Positions 26,246 to 36,812 of a DNA stretch of 52,848 bases are shown piece after piece. Numbering within the stretch: the first letter of the stretch is position 1; every line of letters starts with the position of its first letter. A program made the position numbers and the translations under genes. The stretch is from assembly GCA_003989075.1 (NCBI GenBank), contig RXIX01000010.1:1-52848 (forward strand), given 5' to 3'. Below the pieces are notes generated by a model, which searched no databases, was not told the origin of the DNA, and was given only the letters and a program-made list of their open reading frames with translations. Source of the stretch: Candidatus Competibacteraceae bacterium. GTDB lineage: Bacteria > Pseudomonadota > Gammaproteobacteria > Competibacterales > Competibacteraceae.

Positions 26246-27328
26246 CTAGGTGCTCGCGCTGCCGCTCCAGAACGGATAATCGGTATAACCGGCCGGTCCC
26301 GGGCTGTAGAAGGTTGCCGGATCGGGTGCATTCAGCGGTGCCTGTGCGCGGATCCGTTCTGGCAGGTCCGGGTTGGCCAGGAATGCGGTGCCAAAGGCGA
26401 CCGCATCGAGCTGGCCGGCTGCAATCGCCGCCGACGCCTCATCGGCGCTATAGCCCATGTTGCCGATCAGCACGCCCGTATACTGTTCCCGCACCGGCGT
26501 CAGCACGTCGCCCTGCTGCTGGCTGAAAAAGTCGCCACGCATCAGATGCAGGTAGGCCAGGCGGTACTCGTTGAGCCGCCGCGCCAGCCAGCTTGCCAGC
26601 CCGACCGGATCGCTGTCGATCATGCTGTTGAAGCTGTTCAGCGGCGAAATGCGCAGGCCCACCCGCTCGCTGCCCCACACCTCGCACACCGCGTCGAGCA
26701 CCTCCAGCAGCAGCCGGGCGCGATTCTCCACCGGACCGCCATAAGGTCCGCTGCGCCGATTGGCGCCATCACGCAGAAATTCATCCAGCAGGTAACCGTT
26801 GGCGCCATGCACCTCGACGCCATCGAAACCGGCTGCCCTGGCTTGAGCGGCGGCGTGGGCGAAACCGGCGACAATGCCGGGCAATTCATCGTCGCGCAGT
26901 TCACGCGGCACGGTGTAGGGCTGCTTGCCCTCGGGGGTATGCACCTCGTCATTGCTAATGGCGATGGCGCTCGGCGCAACCGGCTGGCGCCCCCCGTTCA
27001 GCAGCGGATGGCAGGCGCGGCCACCGTGCCAGATCTGCAGCGCGATGCGGCCACCGGCGGCATGTACGCCATCGGTGACCTTCTTCCAACCCGCAACCTG
27101 AGCATCGGAATAAATGCCCGGCTCCTTCCAGAATGCGGAATGACCCTCCATAGCCATGGTGGCTTCGGCAATGATCAGGCCAGCACTGGCGCGTTGAGCA
27201 TAGTATTCGGCCATCAGCGCACCGGGTACATGACCCTCTTCGGCGCGGCAGCGGGTGAGCGGCGCCATTAGGATGCGGTTGGCCAGAGTCAGCGCACCGG
27301 CCTGCAGCGGCGTGAAAAGATTCGGCAT
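26246..27328 (-). CDS. Old yellow enzyme family NAD(P)H:flavin oxidoreductase (NemA-like)
   Basis: The 360-residue FMN-dependent ene-reductase has LFTPLQAGALTLANRILMAP at the N terminus, the flavin-loop ALQIWHGGRACHP, the active-site segment VHGANGYLLDEFLRDGANRR and the C-terminal VAFGTAFLANPDLPER. It reduces electrophilic alkenes such as enones, N-ethylmaleimide or nitro compounds. It is divergent from an HxlR-type regulator with two N-terminal cysteines, a known arrangement for electrophile-inducible reductases. Confidence 0.92.
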   Translation of the reverse strand: MPNLFTPLQAGALTLANRILMAPLTRCRAEEGHVPGALMAEYYAQRASAGLIIAEATMAMEGHSAFWKEPGIYSDAQVAGWKKVTDGVHAAGGRIALQIWHGGRACHPLLNGGRQPVAPSAIAISNDEVHTPEGKQPYTVPRELRDDELPGIVAGFAHAAAQARAAGFDGVEVHGANGYLLDEFLRDGANRRSGPYGGPVENRARLLLEVLDAVCEVWGSERVGLRISPLNSFNSMIDSDPVGLASWLARRLNEYRLAYLHLMRGDFFSQQQGDVLTPVREQYTGVLIGNMGYSADEASAAIAAGQLDAVAFGTAFLANPDLPERIRAQAPLNAPDPATFYSPGPAGYTDYPFWSGSAST

Positions 27329-27379
27329 GGCAGGAGATCCTTGTTCGCAGTCAGAGGGGGGTTAATTGCATGATCAGCC

Positions 27380-27408
27380 TTGATGGTGAACCAGGTAGTT
27401 ACTAATAT
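27380..27408 (+). promoter_or_regulatory. Candidate promoter/operator of the HxlR-type regulator
   Basis: TTGATG (27380-27385) and TAATAT (27403-27408) are 17 bases apart, matching sigma-70 spacing. An inverted repeat TACT (27400-27403) and AGTA (27414-27417), spaced by 10 bases, overlaps the -10 region. A palindrome GGTAACC lies at 27425-27431. These are plausible binding sites for the regulator controlling both this gene and the reductase. Confidence 0.4.
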
Positions 27409-27451
27409 CAACCAGTAGTCTTTTGGTAACCTTGTGAGAGCGGTACAGGCG

Positions 27452-27811
27452 ATGAACACAAATGCAGTTGCAGTGGGCCGCAAGGATCCGGTGCGTGGCG
27501 CGCGATCCTGCCAGGAGCCCTGTCCGATTGAGCGCGGCATGCGCGTTCTGGGTGGCAAGTGGAAAGGATCAATTCTCTGGCACCTGCGCGAGGGGCCGGT
27601 GCGCTTCAATGATCTGGCGCGGCAGATGGGCGGTGCCAGCCGGAAAATGATCGATCAGCGGCTTAAGGAGATGGAAATACAGGGATTGGTCAGTCGCGAG
27701 GTGCTGAGCACGCGCCCGATCGCCGTGGCCTATGCGATTACGGAGATCGGGCGCAGTGCGCTGACGGTGCTGGAGCAGTTGCGCCTATGGACCGAAGTCC
27801 ACGGCATCTGA
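27452..27811 (+). CDS. HxlR family winged-helix regulator
   Basis: The 119-residue DNA-binding protein starts with CQEPCPIERGMRVLGGKWKG, where Cys20 and Cys24 flank the helix start; the following GGKWKGSILWHL and FNDLARQMGGASRKMIDQRLKE regions match the HxlR winged helix. Many HxlR proteins (YodB, HypR, QorR) sense electrophiles or oxidants through such cysteines. It is divergent from the old yellow enzyme gene, which it probably represses. Start: ATG at 27452. Confidence 0.9.
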   Translation: MNTNAVAVGRKDPVRGARSCQEPCPIERGMRVLGGKWKGSILWHLREGPVRFNDLARQMGGASRKMIDQRLKEMEIQGLVSREVLSTRPIAVAYAITEIGRSALTVLEQLRLWTEVHGI

Positions 27812-27828
27812 TCGCTGCCGCTTGCGCC

Positions 27829-28686
27829 TCAGCGCGGGTCGAGATGCACCGGCAGATTGTCGATCAGCCGTGCCCGACCCAGTCGGGCGGCGGCGAAAAT
27901 GCGCAGCTCGGTTTCCGCGCCGCCGGGCCGGCACAGATCGTCGGGCCGGCGAATCTCGAAATAATCCGGTTGGAATCCAGCTGCTGCTAGATTGGTCTGG
28001 GCCTGCGTTTCCAGGGCTGCGTAATCACGTTCACCGGCCCGCAGTCGCTGTGCCGCAGCCTGCAGGGTCCTGTGCAGGGTCGGCGCAATCGCCCGCTGCT
28101 CGGCGCTCAGATAGCCGTTGCGCGAACTCAGCGCCAGCCCATCGGCCTCGCGCACTGTCGGCACGCCGACGATGTTCACCGGCAGGTCGAGATCGGCGGC
28201 CATGCGACGGATGATCACCAGTTGCTGCCAGTCCTTCTCGCCAAATACCGCCAGGTCCGGCTGCACCATGTTGAACAGCTTGCTGACCACGGTAGTCACG
28301 CCATCGAAATGCCCCAGCCGGCTGGCGCCGCACAACACCGCTGGCAGTTCCGGCACCGTGACCTGGGTCATGGTCGCCAGCGGGCGCGGATACATCTCGG
28401 CAACGCTGGGCGCGAACAGCAGGTCCAGACCGGCTGCGGCCAGATGGCGGCTATCCTCGTCCAGGGTACGTGGATAACCGGCATAGTCCTCATTGGGGCC
28501 GAATTGCAGCGGGTTCACGAAAATGCTGGCCACGGTGCGCGGCGCCAGTTCACGGGCGCGCGCTACCAGTTGCAGGTGCCCGCGGTGCAGGTTACCCATG
28601 GTCGGCACGAAGGCGACCCGTTCGCCCGCCCGTTTCCAGGCCGTAACCTGGGTGCGCAGTTCGGCAATGCTGTGGACGATTTGCAT
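27829..28686 (-). CDS. panC: Pantothenate synthetase
   Basis: PanC condenses pantoate and beta-alanine using ATP, the last step of vitamin B5 synthesis. The 285-residue product has FVPTMGNLHRGHLQLV with the nucleotide-binding HxGH motif (34-37), VFGEKDWQQL and the KMSKS-like LSSRNGYLS. Start: ATG at 28686 with GAGG eight bases upstream. It follows panB by 17 bases in the pcnB-folK-panB-panC cluster. Confidence 0.96.
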   Translation of the reverse strand: MQIVHSIAELRTQVTAWKRAGERVAFVPTMGNLHRGHLQLVARARELAPRTVASIFVNPLQFGPNEDYAGYPRTLDEDSRHLAAAGLDLLFAPSVAEMYPRPLATMTQVTVPELPAVLCGASRLGHFDGVTTVVSKLFNMVQPDLAVFGEKDWQQLVIIRRMAADLDLPVNIVGVPTVREADGLALSSRNGYLSAEQRAIAPTLHRTLQAAAQRLRAGERDYAALETQAQTNLAAAGFQPDYFEIRRPDDLCRPGGAETELRIFAAARLGRARLIDNLPVHLDPR

Positions 28687-28703
28687 GGGGTGTTCCTCGG
28701 CCA

Positions 28704-29522
28704 TCAGGCGATGCAATGTTCGGGACCGGGAAATTCGCCGCTCTTGACAGCGCGCACATATTCGGCGACGGCCGCCTGCAGGCTGTCCTGACCGGTCAGG
28801 AAGTTTTTGGAAAATTTCGGGCGGCGCCCGGCGGTGATGTTGAGCATGTCATAACTGACCAGGACCTGCGCATCGCAGCCCGCTCCGGCCCCAATGCCGA
28901 TCAGCGGAATCGCCAGCGCCTCGGTCAGTCGCGCGCCCAGTTCCGCCGGAATGCATTCCACCAGCGCCAGATCGGCACCGGCCTCCTGCAGCAGCAGCGC
29001 CTCGTCGATGATCTGCCGGGCGGCGGGTTCCTCGCGGCCCTGTACCCGGTAGCCGCCGAGCTTGTGCACCGACTGCGGCAGCAGGCCCAGATGCACGCAG
29101 ACCGGAATGCCGTTGCGGCTGAGCAGGCGCACGGTCTCGACCAGCCAGGCGCCGCCTTCCAGCTTCACGATTTGGGCGCCGCCTTCCTGCATCAATCGGG
29201 CGGCATTGCGCAGCGCCTGCTCGGGTGTGGCATAGCTGGCAAAGGGCATGTCGGCCATCAGCAGCGCCGTGCTGCAGCCGCGCGCCACCATGCGGGTGTG
29301 ATAGATCATGTCCTCGATGGTGACCGGCACGGTGGTGGGCTGGCCCTGTACCACCATGCCCAGCGAATCGCCCACCAGGATGACTTCGACTCCGGCGGCA
29401 TCGATCAGCGCCGCAAAGCTGGCGTCATAGGCGGTCAGAACCGCGAACTTGTGTTGCTCGCGCTTCATTTTCGCCAGGGTGGTCAAGGTAATCGGCTTTC
29501 GGTTCGACGGTTCCAGGTACAT
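28704..29522 (-). CDS. panB: 3-methyl-2-oxobutanoate hydroxymethyltransferase (ketopantoate hydroxymethyltransferase)
   Basis: PanB makes ketopantoate from ketoisovalerate and methylenetetrahydrofolate, the first step of pantoate synthesis. The 272-residue product has LTAYDASFAALIDAAGVEVI, the metal-binding GDSLGMVVQG, DMPFASY and the catalytic-region LVECIPAEL. It is next to panC, matching the common panB-panC pair. Confidence 0.96.
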   Translation of the reverse strand: MYLEPSNRKPITLTTLAKMKREQHKFAVLTAYDASFAALIDAAGVEVILVGDSLGMVVQGQPTTVPVTIEDMIYHTRMVARGCSTALLMADMPFASYATPEQALRNAARLMQEGGAQIVKLEGGAWLVETVRLLSRNGIPVCVHLGLLPQSVHKLGGYRVQGREEPAARQIIDEALLLQEAGADLALVECIPAELGARLTEALAIPLIGIGAGAGCDAQVLVSYDMLNITAGRRPKFSKNFLTGQDSLQAAVAEYVRAVKSGEFPGPEHCIA

Positions 29523-29592
29523 GGCGTGCTCTAGCTGCGGCCGCGCCAGTGACGCAGAGGGATGGCGGCGGCGGATTCGGGGGAGGTCGTGG

Positions 29593-30126
29593 TTATGGGG
29601 TTGGAACGGGCGGCTTTATCGTACCCGCTATAGTGGGGCTGTCCAGACGTTCCAGGCCCTGAGGCGGGCATTTTAGGAGTAATTTACTCAACATTCCGCC
29701 TCCGGGCAGTTCCAGACCGGGGGCGATGTCGTGCAGGGGATACAGAACAAAAGCCCGCTCCTGCAGGCGCGGGTGCGGCAGGGTCAGCCAGGCATCATCG
29801 CGGACCAGGTCGGCATAGAGCAGCAGATCCAGGTCCAGGGTGCGCGGTCCCCAGCGCAGCTCACGGACGCGGCCCTGCGCGGCTTCGATGGCCTGCAGTG
29901 CCCGCAGCAGTTGATCAGCGGACAGCCGGGTATCGAGCGCAGCAACGGCGTTCAGATAGTCGGGCTGACCGGGTGGGCCGCCGACCGGAACACTGCGATA
30001 CAGCGGTGAACAGGTGCTCAGCTGGCTTGCAGGCAGGGCGGCCAGTGCCTGCAGAGCGGCGCGCACCTGGGCCAGCGGATCATCCAAGTTGCTGCCAATG
30101 CCGATATAGGCGCGCAGCGGGTGCAT
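29593..30126 (-). CDS. folK: 2-amino-4-hydroxy-6-hydroxymethyldihydropteridine pyrophosphokinase (copy 1)
   Basis: The enzyme transfers pyrophosphate from ATP to the pterin alcohol in folate synthesis. The 177-residue product has YIGIGSNLDDPLAQV, the LNAVAALDT strand, RWGPRTLDLDLLLYADLV with the catalytic aspartates, and LTLPHPRLQERAFVLYPL. Start: ATG at 30126; a GTG at 30141 directly after the pcnB stop is possible. It sits in the conserved pcnB-folK order. A second folK lies at 46965-47456. Confidence 0.95.
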   Translation of the reverse strand: MHPLRAYIGIGSNLDDPLAQVRAALQALAALPASQLSTCSPLYRSVPVGGPPGQPDYLNAVAALDTRLSADQLLRALQAIEAAQGRVRELRWGPRTLDLDLLLYADLVRDDAWLTLPHPRLQERAFVLYPLHDIAPGLELPGGGMLSKLLLKCPPQGLERLDSPTIAGTIKPPVPTP

Positions 30127-30141
30127 AGGGGCAGGACGCAC

Positions 30142-31491
30142 TCAGGATTCAGCCGGCGGCGTGGCATCTGTTGCGCTGGCGCGAGCCTTGCGCCGGCGGC
30201 GTGATTTGCTCTTGCCCGCAGCAGGGGCCTTGGCTGGCGGCTGGGTGGCGATGGCACGTCCGGTATCGTCCAGGGCCAGAAAGCCGGTCCACCAGCGGGC
30301 CAGTTCCGCCGCTTGCTCATCAGCCTCGGCCCGTAGCAGCAGAAAGTCGTAACCGGCGCGAAAGCGTGGATGGCTCAGCAGCCGCAACGGGCGCTTGCCG
30401 GTGATAGCGGCCAGGCGCGGCTGCATCTCCCAGATTTCCCGCATGGGCAGGCTGTAGCGGCGTGGCAGGGCAGTGTGGCGTAACTGCGCCTGGATCACTG
30501 CATCAGCGGCTGCCTGCAGCGCCTCGCTGCCGTCCATGCCCTCGTCTTCGAGCCGGTGCCAGCGCTCGCGCAGCGGCTCCCACAGCAGCGCCGCGAACAG
30601 GAATGCCGGGTGGGTGGATAGGCCAGCGGCCAGACGCTCGTCGGTACTGGCCAGGGTGCGTGCCAGCAGGGTCTTGGGATAGTGCTGCTGCTGGTGGCTC
30701 AGGCAACGTTCGGTTGCTGGGAACAGCCAGCCAAACAGCCGGTAATGGCGCAGCAGCTCGAAGCTTTGCAGGGCGCAGCCCCCGAGGAACAGCTTGAGTA
30801 CTTCTTCAAACAGCCGTGCCGGCGGAATCTTTTCCAGCAGGTGGCCAAAGCGGGGCAGCGGCGCCTCGGTGGCCGGATCAAGGCGGAAACCGAGCTTGGC
30901 GGCAAAGCGCACCGCGCGCAGCATCCGTACCGGATCCTCGCGGTAGCGCTGCAGTGGATCGCCGATCAGGCGAATCAGGCCGGCGCGCAGGTCGGTAAGG
31001 CCGCCGACGTAATCGAGTACCGCAAAATTGGCGATATCGTAGTACAGGGCATTGAGCGTGAAATCGCGCCGCCAGGCATCCTCTTCAATGCTGCCGTAGA
31101 CGTTGTCGCTGAGGATGCGCCCATCCTCGGCCTGCTCGACTACCGCGCCGTCACCATCCTCGCTGTCGGTGCCGTGGGCGCGAAAGGTGGCGACTTCGAT
31201 AATTTCGGCGCCGAACTGGACATGGGCCAGCCGAAAGCGACGGCCAATCAGCCGGGCGTTGCGGAACAGCTTGTGGACCTGTTCGGGACGGGCATCGGTG
31301 GCGATGTCGAAGTCCTTGGGCTCGCGACCGAGCAGCAGATCGCGCACGCCACCGCCGACCAGGCAGGCGCGATAGCCGGCCTCGTGAAGCCGATAGAGCA
31401 CTTTCAGGGCGGCAGGGCTGATCTGGGCACGCGACAGCGTGTGCTCGGGGCGTGGGATGATGAGCGGTTGAAGAGGGGTGCTGGGTTCCAA
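30142..31491 (-). CDS. pcnB: Poly(A) polymerase I
   Basis: PcnB adds 3' poly(A) tails that trigger RNA decay. The product, about 449 residues, has VGGGVRDLLLGREPKDFDIAT with the two catalytic aspartates, GRRFRLAHVQFG, DYVGGLTDLRAG and RYREDPVRMLRAVRF. A basic C-terminal tail (KSKSRRRRKARAS) is typical. The start is not sure: TTG at 31491 fits the PcnB N terminus, while a TTG at 31551 would place the start inside the tRNA-Glu promoter. The E. coli gene also starts at a non-ATG codon. Confidence 0.94.
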   Translation of the reverse strand: MEPSTPLQPLIIPRPEHTLSRAQISPAALKVLYRLHEAGYRACLVGGGVRDLLLGREPKDFDIATDARPEQVHKLFRNARLIGRRFRLAHVQFGAEIIEVATFRAHGTDSEDGDGAVVEQAEDGRILSDNVYGSIEEDAWRRDFTLNALYYDIANFAVLDYVGGLTDLRAGLIRLIGDPLQRYREDPVRMLRAVRFAAKLGFRLDPATEAPLPRFGHLLEKIPPARLFEEVLKLFLGGCALQSFELLRHYRLFGWLFPATERCLSHQQQHYPKTLLARTLASTDERLAAGLSTHPAFLFAALLWEPLRERWHRLEDEGMDGSEALQAAADAVIQAQLRHTALPRRYSLPMREIWEMQPRLAAITGKRPLRLLSHPRFRAGYDFLLLRAEADEQAAELARWWTGFLALDDTGRAIATQPPAKAPAAGKSKSRRRRKARASATDATPPAES

Positions 31492-31508
31492 GGAACGTTC
31501 ACAAGCTC

Positions 31509-31536
31509 TTGTATGATCCGGAGGCGTGCGTATAAT
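31509..31536 (+). promoter_or_regulatory. Promoter of tRNA-Glu
   Basis: TTGTAT (31509-31514) and a perfect TATAAT (31531-31536) are 16 bases apart, placing transcription start around 31543, about 26 bases before the tRNA. Confidence 0.7.
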
Positions 31537-31568
31537 ACGGCTTTCCTTCAAGGATGTCAGTCCGTTCT

Positions 31569-31644
31569 GCTCCCTTCGTCTAGTGGCCTAGGACACCGCC
31601 CTCTCACGGCGGGAACAGGGGTTCGAAACCCCTAGGGAGCGCCA
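31569..31644 (+). tRNA. tRNA-Glu (anticodon CTC)
   Basis: This 76-base cloverleaf has acceptor GCTCCCT paired with AGGGAGC, anticodon stem CCGCC/GGCGG with loop CTCTCAC, T-arm AGGGG/CCCCT and an encoded CCA end. Its sequence is close to bacterial tRNA-Glu(TTC), but the anticodon is CTC, reading GAG. A near-consensus promoter lies upstream. Confidence 0.95.
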
Positions 31645-31788
31645 TCCCGTCCCGTTTCTTCCGACGCATCTCCATACGACGCTGCAGATCGAAGCGCATG
31701 CCGGCTTATGGTCATGATTTGTGCGCGATAGTCCACAGCGGTGATGCCGTGCGACCCGGACCGATTGATCCAGGTCGCGTGGCGATGC

Positions 31789-33132
<1,344 letters not shown>

Positions 33133-33855
33133 GGCAACCTACCTGTAACCCTGTCTTTGGACCGCCGCGGACCCGTGATGACCGGCAATCCTGTTTATCC
33201 TGGTGATCTGCCTGCCTGACAGATCAGGCGGAAGAGCGTGCTGGAATAGCAGTGGTCTTCCGTAACGTTTTATTCTGAATCGCGCGGATCCCGTCCCGTG
33301 ATTCAGAGTGTTGCAACGCCACCGACCGATTGGTCAGCTGGTTCGGCTGCGTAATGCCGTCTGTGTACTCTAACGAGTGTCTTGTCCGGGCAGCCGCAAT
33401 AGCCTTGCCATGATGGGATCGCGCGCAGCAATTCGGGCATATCATCTTGAAAACAAGTGGGTTCCTGAGCACTGCGCTAATTCCATTATGGATTATGTGC
33501 TTTTAGTACCACAAATAAGACTCAGGGCCCAAATAGTGATGATAAAAGTATCTACAGAATCCATGATATTGTCTAGGTTAGCGTCACATTATTTGTGAAA
33601 AATTGCCTTTCAAAGCCCTCAACAGGTCCCAAAAGGCGAAAAATACGCCAGAATAGCGGCCCGAAATCCAGGCTGGAACAGGGTCGGAATCGGCGTAAAT
33701 GTCACCATAAAGAGCCGGTCTTTGCTCGTGTCTTTTGGTTGTGACGAAAGAGGGCCTATCCGGACCCAGGCCGCAGGGCCGGGGCCGGGGATATGGCGCG
33801 CTGCTCTGTTCCTGATTCCTCTCTGTTCCAAATACGGTTGTGCCAGGGGACTGCC
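33133..33855. other. Long intergenic region with inverted repeats
   Basis: About 723 bases between divergent genes without a credible coding sequence. Visible inverted repeats are GCCTGA/TCAGGC (33214-33229), TCTGAATC/GATTCAGA (33274-33307), and TCACA/TGTGA (33584-33598). The part from 33430 to 33610 is clearly richer in A+T than its neighbours. The promoters of the VpsR-like gene and pyrD must lie here. A small RNA cannot be excluded. Confidence 0.55.
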
Positions 33856-34878
33856 ATGCTCGATGTGTTTTATCCAGTGCTTCGCTCTTTGCTGTTCAAG
33901 CTCGATCCTGAGACCGCCCATGACTGGACACTGACTCTGATGGGCGCAGCGCCCCGGCAACCGCTGCGCTGGCTGGGGGGGGGCTGTGTACCGGCGGTGC
34001 CGTGTCGGGTGATGGGTCTGGATTTTCCCAATCCGGTCGGGCTGGCGGCCGGGCTGGATAAGAATGGTGAATGTATCAACGCCTGGTCGGCGCTGGGCTT
34101 TGGTTTCGTCGAGATCGGCACGGTCACGCCGCGCCCGCAGCCGGGCAATCCCAAGCCGCGCCTGTTCCGCCTGCCGCAGGCCCAGGCCCTGATCAACCGC
34201 ATGGGATTTAACAACAAGGGCGTCGACTATCTGGTCGATCGGGTGCGGCAGGCCCGGTTTCAGGGCGTGCTTGGTATCAATATTGGCAAGAATGCTGATA
34301 CACCGGTTGAGCGTGCTACCGAGGACTACCTGATCTGCCTGCGCAAGGTCTATGCCTGGGCCAGTTATGTAACTGTCAATATTTCCTCGCCCAATACCGT
34401 TGGCCTGCGCGATTTGCAGTACGGCGCGGCGCTGGAACAGTTGCTGAGCAGCCTGAAGACTGAGCAGGGCCGGCTGGCGGCGGAGTTTGGCCGCTATGTG
34501 CCGCTGGTGGTTAAGATTGCCCCGGACCTGGGCGATGCCGACCTGCCGGCAGTCGGGCAGGCGCTGCGCCAGCACGGCATTGATGGCGTGATTGCGACCA
34601 ATACTACCTTTTCCCGTGCTGGGGTCGAGGGCCTGGCCCATGCCGAGCAGGCCGGCGGTTTGAGTGGCGCGCCGCTGCTGGAGCGCTCGACAGCGGTGGT
34701 GCGGCAATTGGCGGCGATTCTTGAAGGCCAGGTGCCGATCATTGCCGCGGGCGGGATCATGAGCGGTGCCGATGCTGCAGCCAAGCTCGCCGCCGGTGCC
34801 AGTCTGGTGCAGATTTATACCGGCTTCATCTATCGCGGGCCGCCACTGGTGCGTGAGGTGGTGCAGGCGCTGCGCTGA
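33856..34878 (+). CDS. pyrD: Dihydroorotate dehydrogenase (quinone), class 2
   Basis: PyrD oxidises dihydroorotate to orotate in pyrimidine synthesis and passes electrons to quinone at the inner membrane. The 340-residue product has the class 2 N-terminal helix ([14 protein letters not shown]), [13 protein letters not shown] for FMN binding, [15 protein letters not shown], and [14 protein letters not shown] with the catalytic Ser region. C-terminal [20 protein letters not shown] binds FMN phosphate. Start: ATG at 33856 preceded by AGGGGA. Confidence 0.96.
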   Translation: MLDVFYPVLRSLLFKLDPETAHDWTLTLMGAAPRQPLRWLGGGCVPAVPCRVMGLDFPNPVGLAAGLDKNGECINAWSALGFGFVEIGTVTPRPQPGNPKPRLFRLPQAQALINRMGFNNKGVDYLVDRVRQARFQGVLGINIGKNADTPVERATEDYLICLRKVYAWASYVTVNISSPNTVGLRDLQYGAALEQLLSSLKTEQGRLAAEFGRYVPLVVKIAPDLGDADLPAVGQALRQHGIDGVIATNTTFSRAGVEGLAHAEQAGGLSGAPLLERSTAVVRQLAAILEGQVPIIAAGGIMSGADAAAKLAAGASLVQIYTGFIYRGPPLVREVVQALR

Positions 34879-34967
34879 ATCTCTTTACACCGGGAACCCG
34901 ATGCCACCGTGTCACGGTCTACAGCAGAGCCCAAACCGGGCGTTAAACCACCGTGGGAGGAATCCTG

Positions 34968-35768
34968 ATGGTTCGCTTCGTGTTATCACTGCTGGTTGTG
35001 TGGATGCCGGTGCTGGTCCAGGCTGCTGCTGTTGAAACCCGTACCGTTGAATATCGCCAGGGCGACACGCGCCTGGTGGGCTATCTGGCCCGGCCCGCCG
35101 AGATCAAGGGGCCGGTACCCGGCGTGCTGGTGGTACATGAATGGATGGGCCTGAATGACTATGCCAAGCGCCGTGCCGAGCAACTGGCCGAGCTGGGCTA
35201 TGTGGCGCTGGCCGCGGATATTTATGGTGATGGCAAGGTGGCTGCCGATGTCGCCGAGGCCAAGGCACTGTCCACGCAATACAAGAGTGACCGGGCGTTG
35301 CTGCGGGCGCGGACTGCGGCCGGACTGGAAGCGCTCAAGGCGCAGGCCGGCGTCGATCCGCTGCAGGTGGCCGCCATCGGCTACTGCTTTGGCGGTACGG
35401 CGGTGCTGGAACTGGCGCGCAGCGGTGCCGATCTGGCTGGCGTAGTCAGTTTCCACGGGGGGCTGGATACTCCGAAGGTGCAGGATGCCCGGCAGATTCG
35501 CGCCAAGGTGCTGGCCTTGCACGGCGCCGATGATCCCTATGTGCCGGCGGCGCAGGTTGCGGCCTTTGAGGACGAGATGCGCGCAGCGGGTGTGGACTGG
35601 CAACTGATTGCCTATGGCGGTGCGGTGCATGGCTTTACCAATCCTGCTAATGGCAGCGATAACAGCAAGGGCGCGGCCTACAACGCCAAGGCTGATCAAC
35701 GCTCCTGGGCGGCGATGCGGCAATTCTTTAATGAGTCCTTCGCTCCAGCCGGGCCCGCCTCCAACTGA
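34968..35768 (+). CDS. Secreted dienelactone hydrolase family protein
   Basis: The 266-residue alpha/beta hydrolase has a signal peptide (cleavage after about residue 19), LVVHEWMGLNDYAKRRAEQL, the Cys nucleophile in IGYCFGGTAVLELA, Asp in HGADDPYVPAAQ and His in GGAVHGFTNPA. The Cys-Asp-His triad is intact. The substrate is unknown; the periplasmic location makes a metabolic dienelactone role doubtful. Start: ATG at 34968 with GGGAGG eight bases upstream. Confidence 0.87.
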   Translation: MVRFVLSLLVVWMPVLVQAAAVETRTVEYRQGDTRLVGYLARPAEIKGPVPGVLVVHEWMGLNDYAKRRAEQLAELGYVALAADIYGDGKVAADVAEAKALSTQYKSDRALLRARTAAGLEALKAQAGVDPLQVAAIGYCFGGTAVLELARSGADLAGVVSFHGGLDTPKVQDARQIRAKVLALHGADDPYVPAAQVAAFEDEMRAAGVDWQLIAYGGAVHGFTNPANGSDNSKGAAYNAKADQRSWAAMRQFFNESFAPAGPASN

Positions 35769-35823
35769 AGTTCCATCCACAAGCTCATATCCGCCCTGTT
35801 GCCCGCGACGACAGGGCGGCGCG

Positions 35824-36801
35824 GTGAACCCCTTCATGCTCAATCGCCTGCTGTCAGTTGCGCCCATGCTCGATTGGACCGACCGGCACTGCCGGTACTT
35901 TCTGCGCCTGCTGAGTCGGCGCACGCTGTTGTACACCGAGATGGTCACGACCGGCGCTGCACTGCGCGGCGATCGCGATTGGCTGCTGGGCTACGATCCG
36001 GCCGAGCATCCGCTGGCCCTGCAACTGGGCGGCAGTGATCCTGCTGATCTGGCGCAGTGTGCGCGCATTGCGGTGGAGTTTGGTTATGACGAGGTGAACC
36101 TGAATGTTGGCTGTCCGAGCGACCGGGTGCAGTCGGGGCGCTTTGGGGCATGCCTGATGGCCGAGCCGGATCGGGTGGCCGATTGCGTGGCGGCGATGTG
36201 TGCGGCAGTGGCAGTTCCGGTCACGGTCAAGACCCGCATCGGCATCGACGAGCGCGATTCCTATGCGGAACTGGTCGATTTTATTGGTCGGGTCGCGGCA
36301 GGTGGTTGCGCGGTGTTCATCATCCATGCGCGCAAGGCCTGGCTGCAGGGCTTGAGTCCGCGCGAGAACCGCGAGATTCCGCCTCTGCGCTATGACGTGG
36401 CGCACCAGCTCAAGCGGGATTTTCCCGACCTGACGATCGTTCTCAACGGCGGCCTGACCGGTCTGGATCAGGTGGTTGAGCAACTGGCGTGGGTTGACGG
36501 TGTGATGATCGGTCGCGCCGCCTATGAAAATCCCTATCTGCTGGCAGAGGTCGATGCGCGCCTGTTTGGCGATGCAACGCCGCTATTGAGTCGGCGACAG
36601 GTGATTGAGGCGTTTCTGCCCTATGTGGAGCGGCAACTGTGCCAGGGAACGCCGCTGCACAGCATGACCCGGCATATCCTGGGCCTGTTTCAGGGTGTGC
36701 CCGGCGCGCGGGCCTGGCGACGCACTCTGAGCGAATTAGCCTGCCGGCGTGGCGCGGGAGTCGAGGTGATCGAGACCGCTCTGGCGCGGGTGGCAGGGTA
36801 G
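35824..36801 (+). CDS. dusA: tRNA-dihydrouridine(20/20a) synthase
   Basis: DusA reduces uridines in the tRNA D-loop using FMN and NADPH. The 325-residue product starts near LLSVAPMLDWTDRHCRYFLR, the DusA signature, and has NLNVGCPSDRVQSGRFGACL with the catalytic Cys and VFIIHARKAWLQGLSPRENR. Start choice: GTG at 35824 follows AGGGCGG; an ATG at 35836 four codons later has no such site. Length matches E. coli DusA. Confidence 0.95.
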   Translation: MNPFMLNRLLSVAPMLDWTDRHCRYFLRLLSRRTLLYTEMVTTGAALRGDRDWLLGYDPAEHPLALQLGGSDPADLAQCARIAVEFGYDEVNLNVGCPSDRVQSGRFGACLMAEPDRVADCVAAMCAAVAVPVTVKTRIGIDERDSYAELVDFIGRVAAGGCAVFIIHARKAWLQGLSPRENREIPPLRYDVAHQLKRDFPDLTIVLNGGLTGLDQVVEQLAWVDGVMIGRAAYENPYLLAEVDARLFGDATPLLSRRQVIEAFLPYVERQLCQGTPLHSMTRHILGLFQGVPGARAWRRTLSELACRRGAGVEVIETALARVAG

Positions 36802-36812
36802 GGTTTCGGTAT

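Noticed and set aside
31501-31551. Extended N terminus of poly(A) polymerase starting at 31551
   Set aside because: It would overlap the near-consensus tRNA-Glu promoter in antisense and has no homology or ribosome-binding site.
33584-33598. CRP-like site with TCACA and TGTGA
   Set aside because: The half-sites are in reverse order to the CRP consensus (TGTGA-N6-TCACA), so it is only a palindrome.
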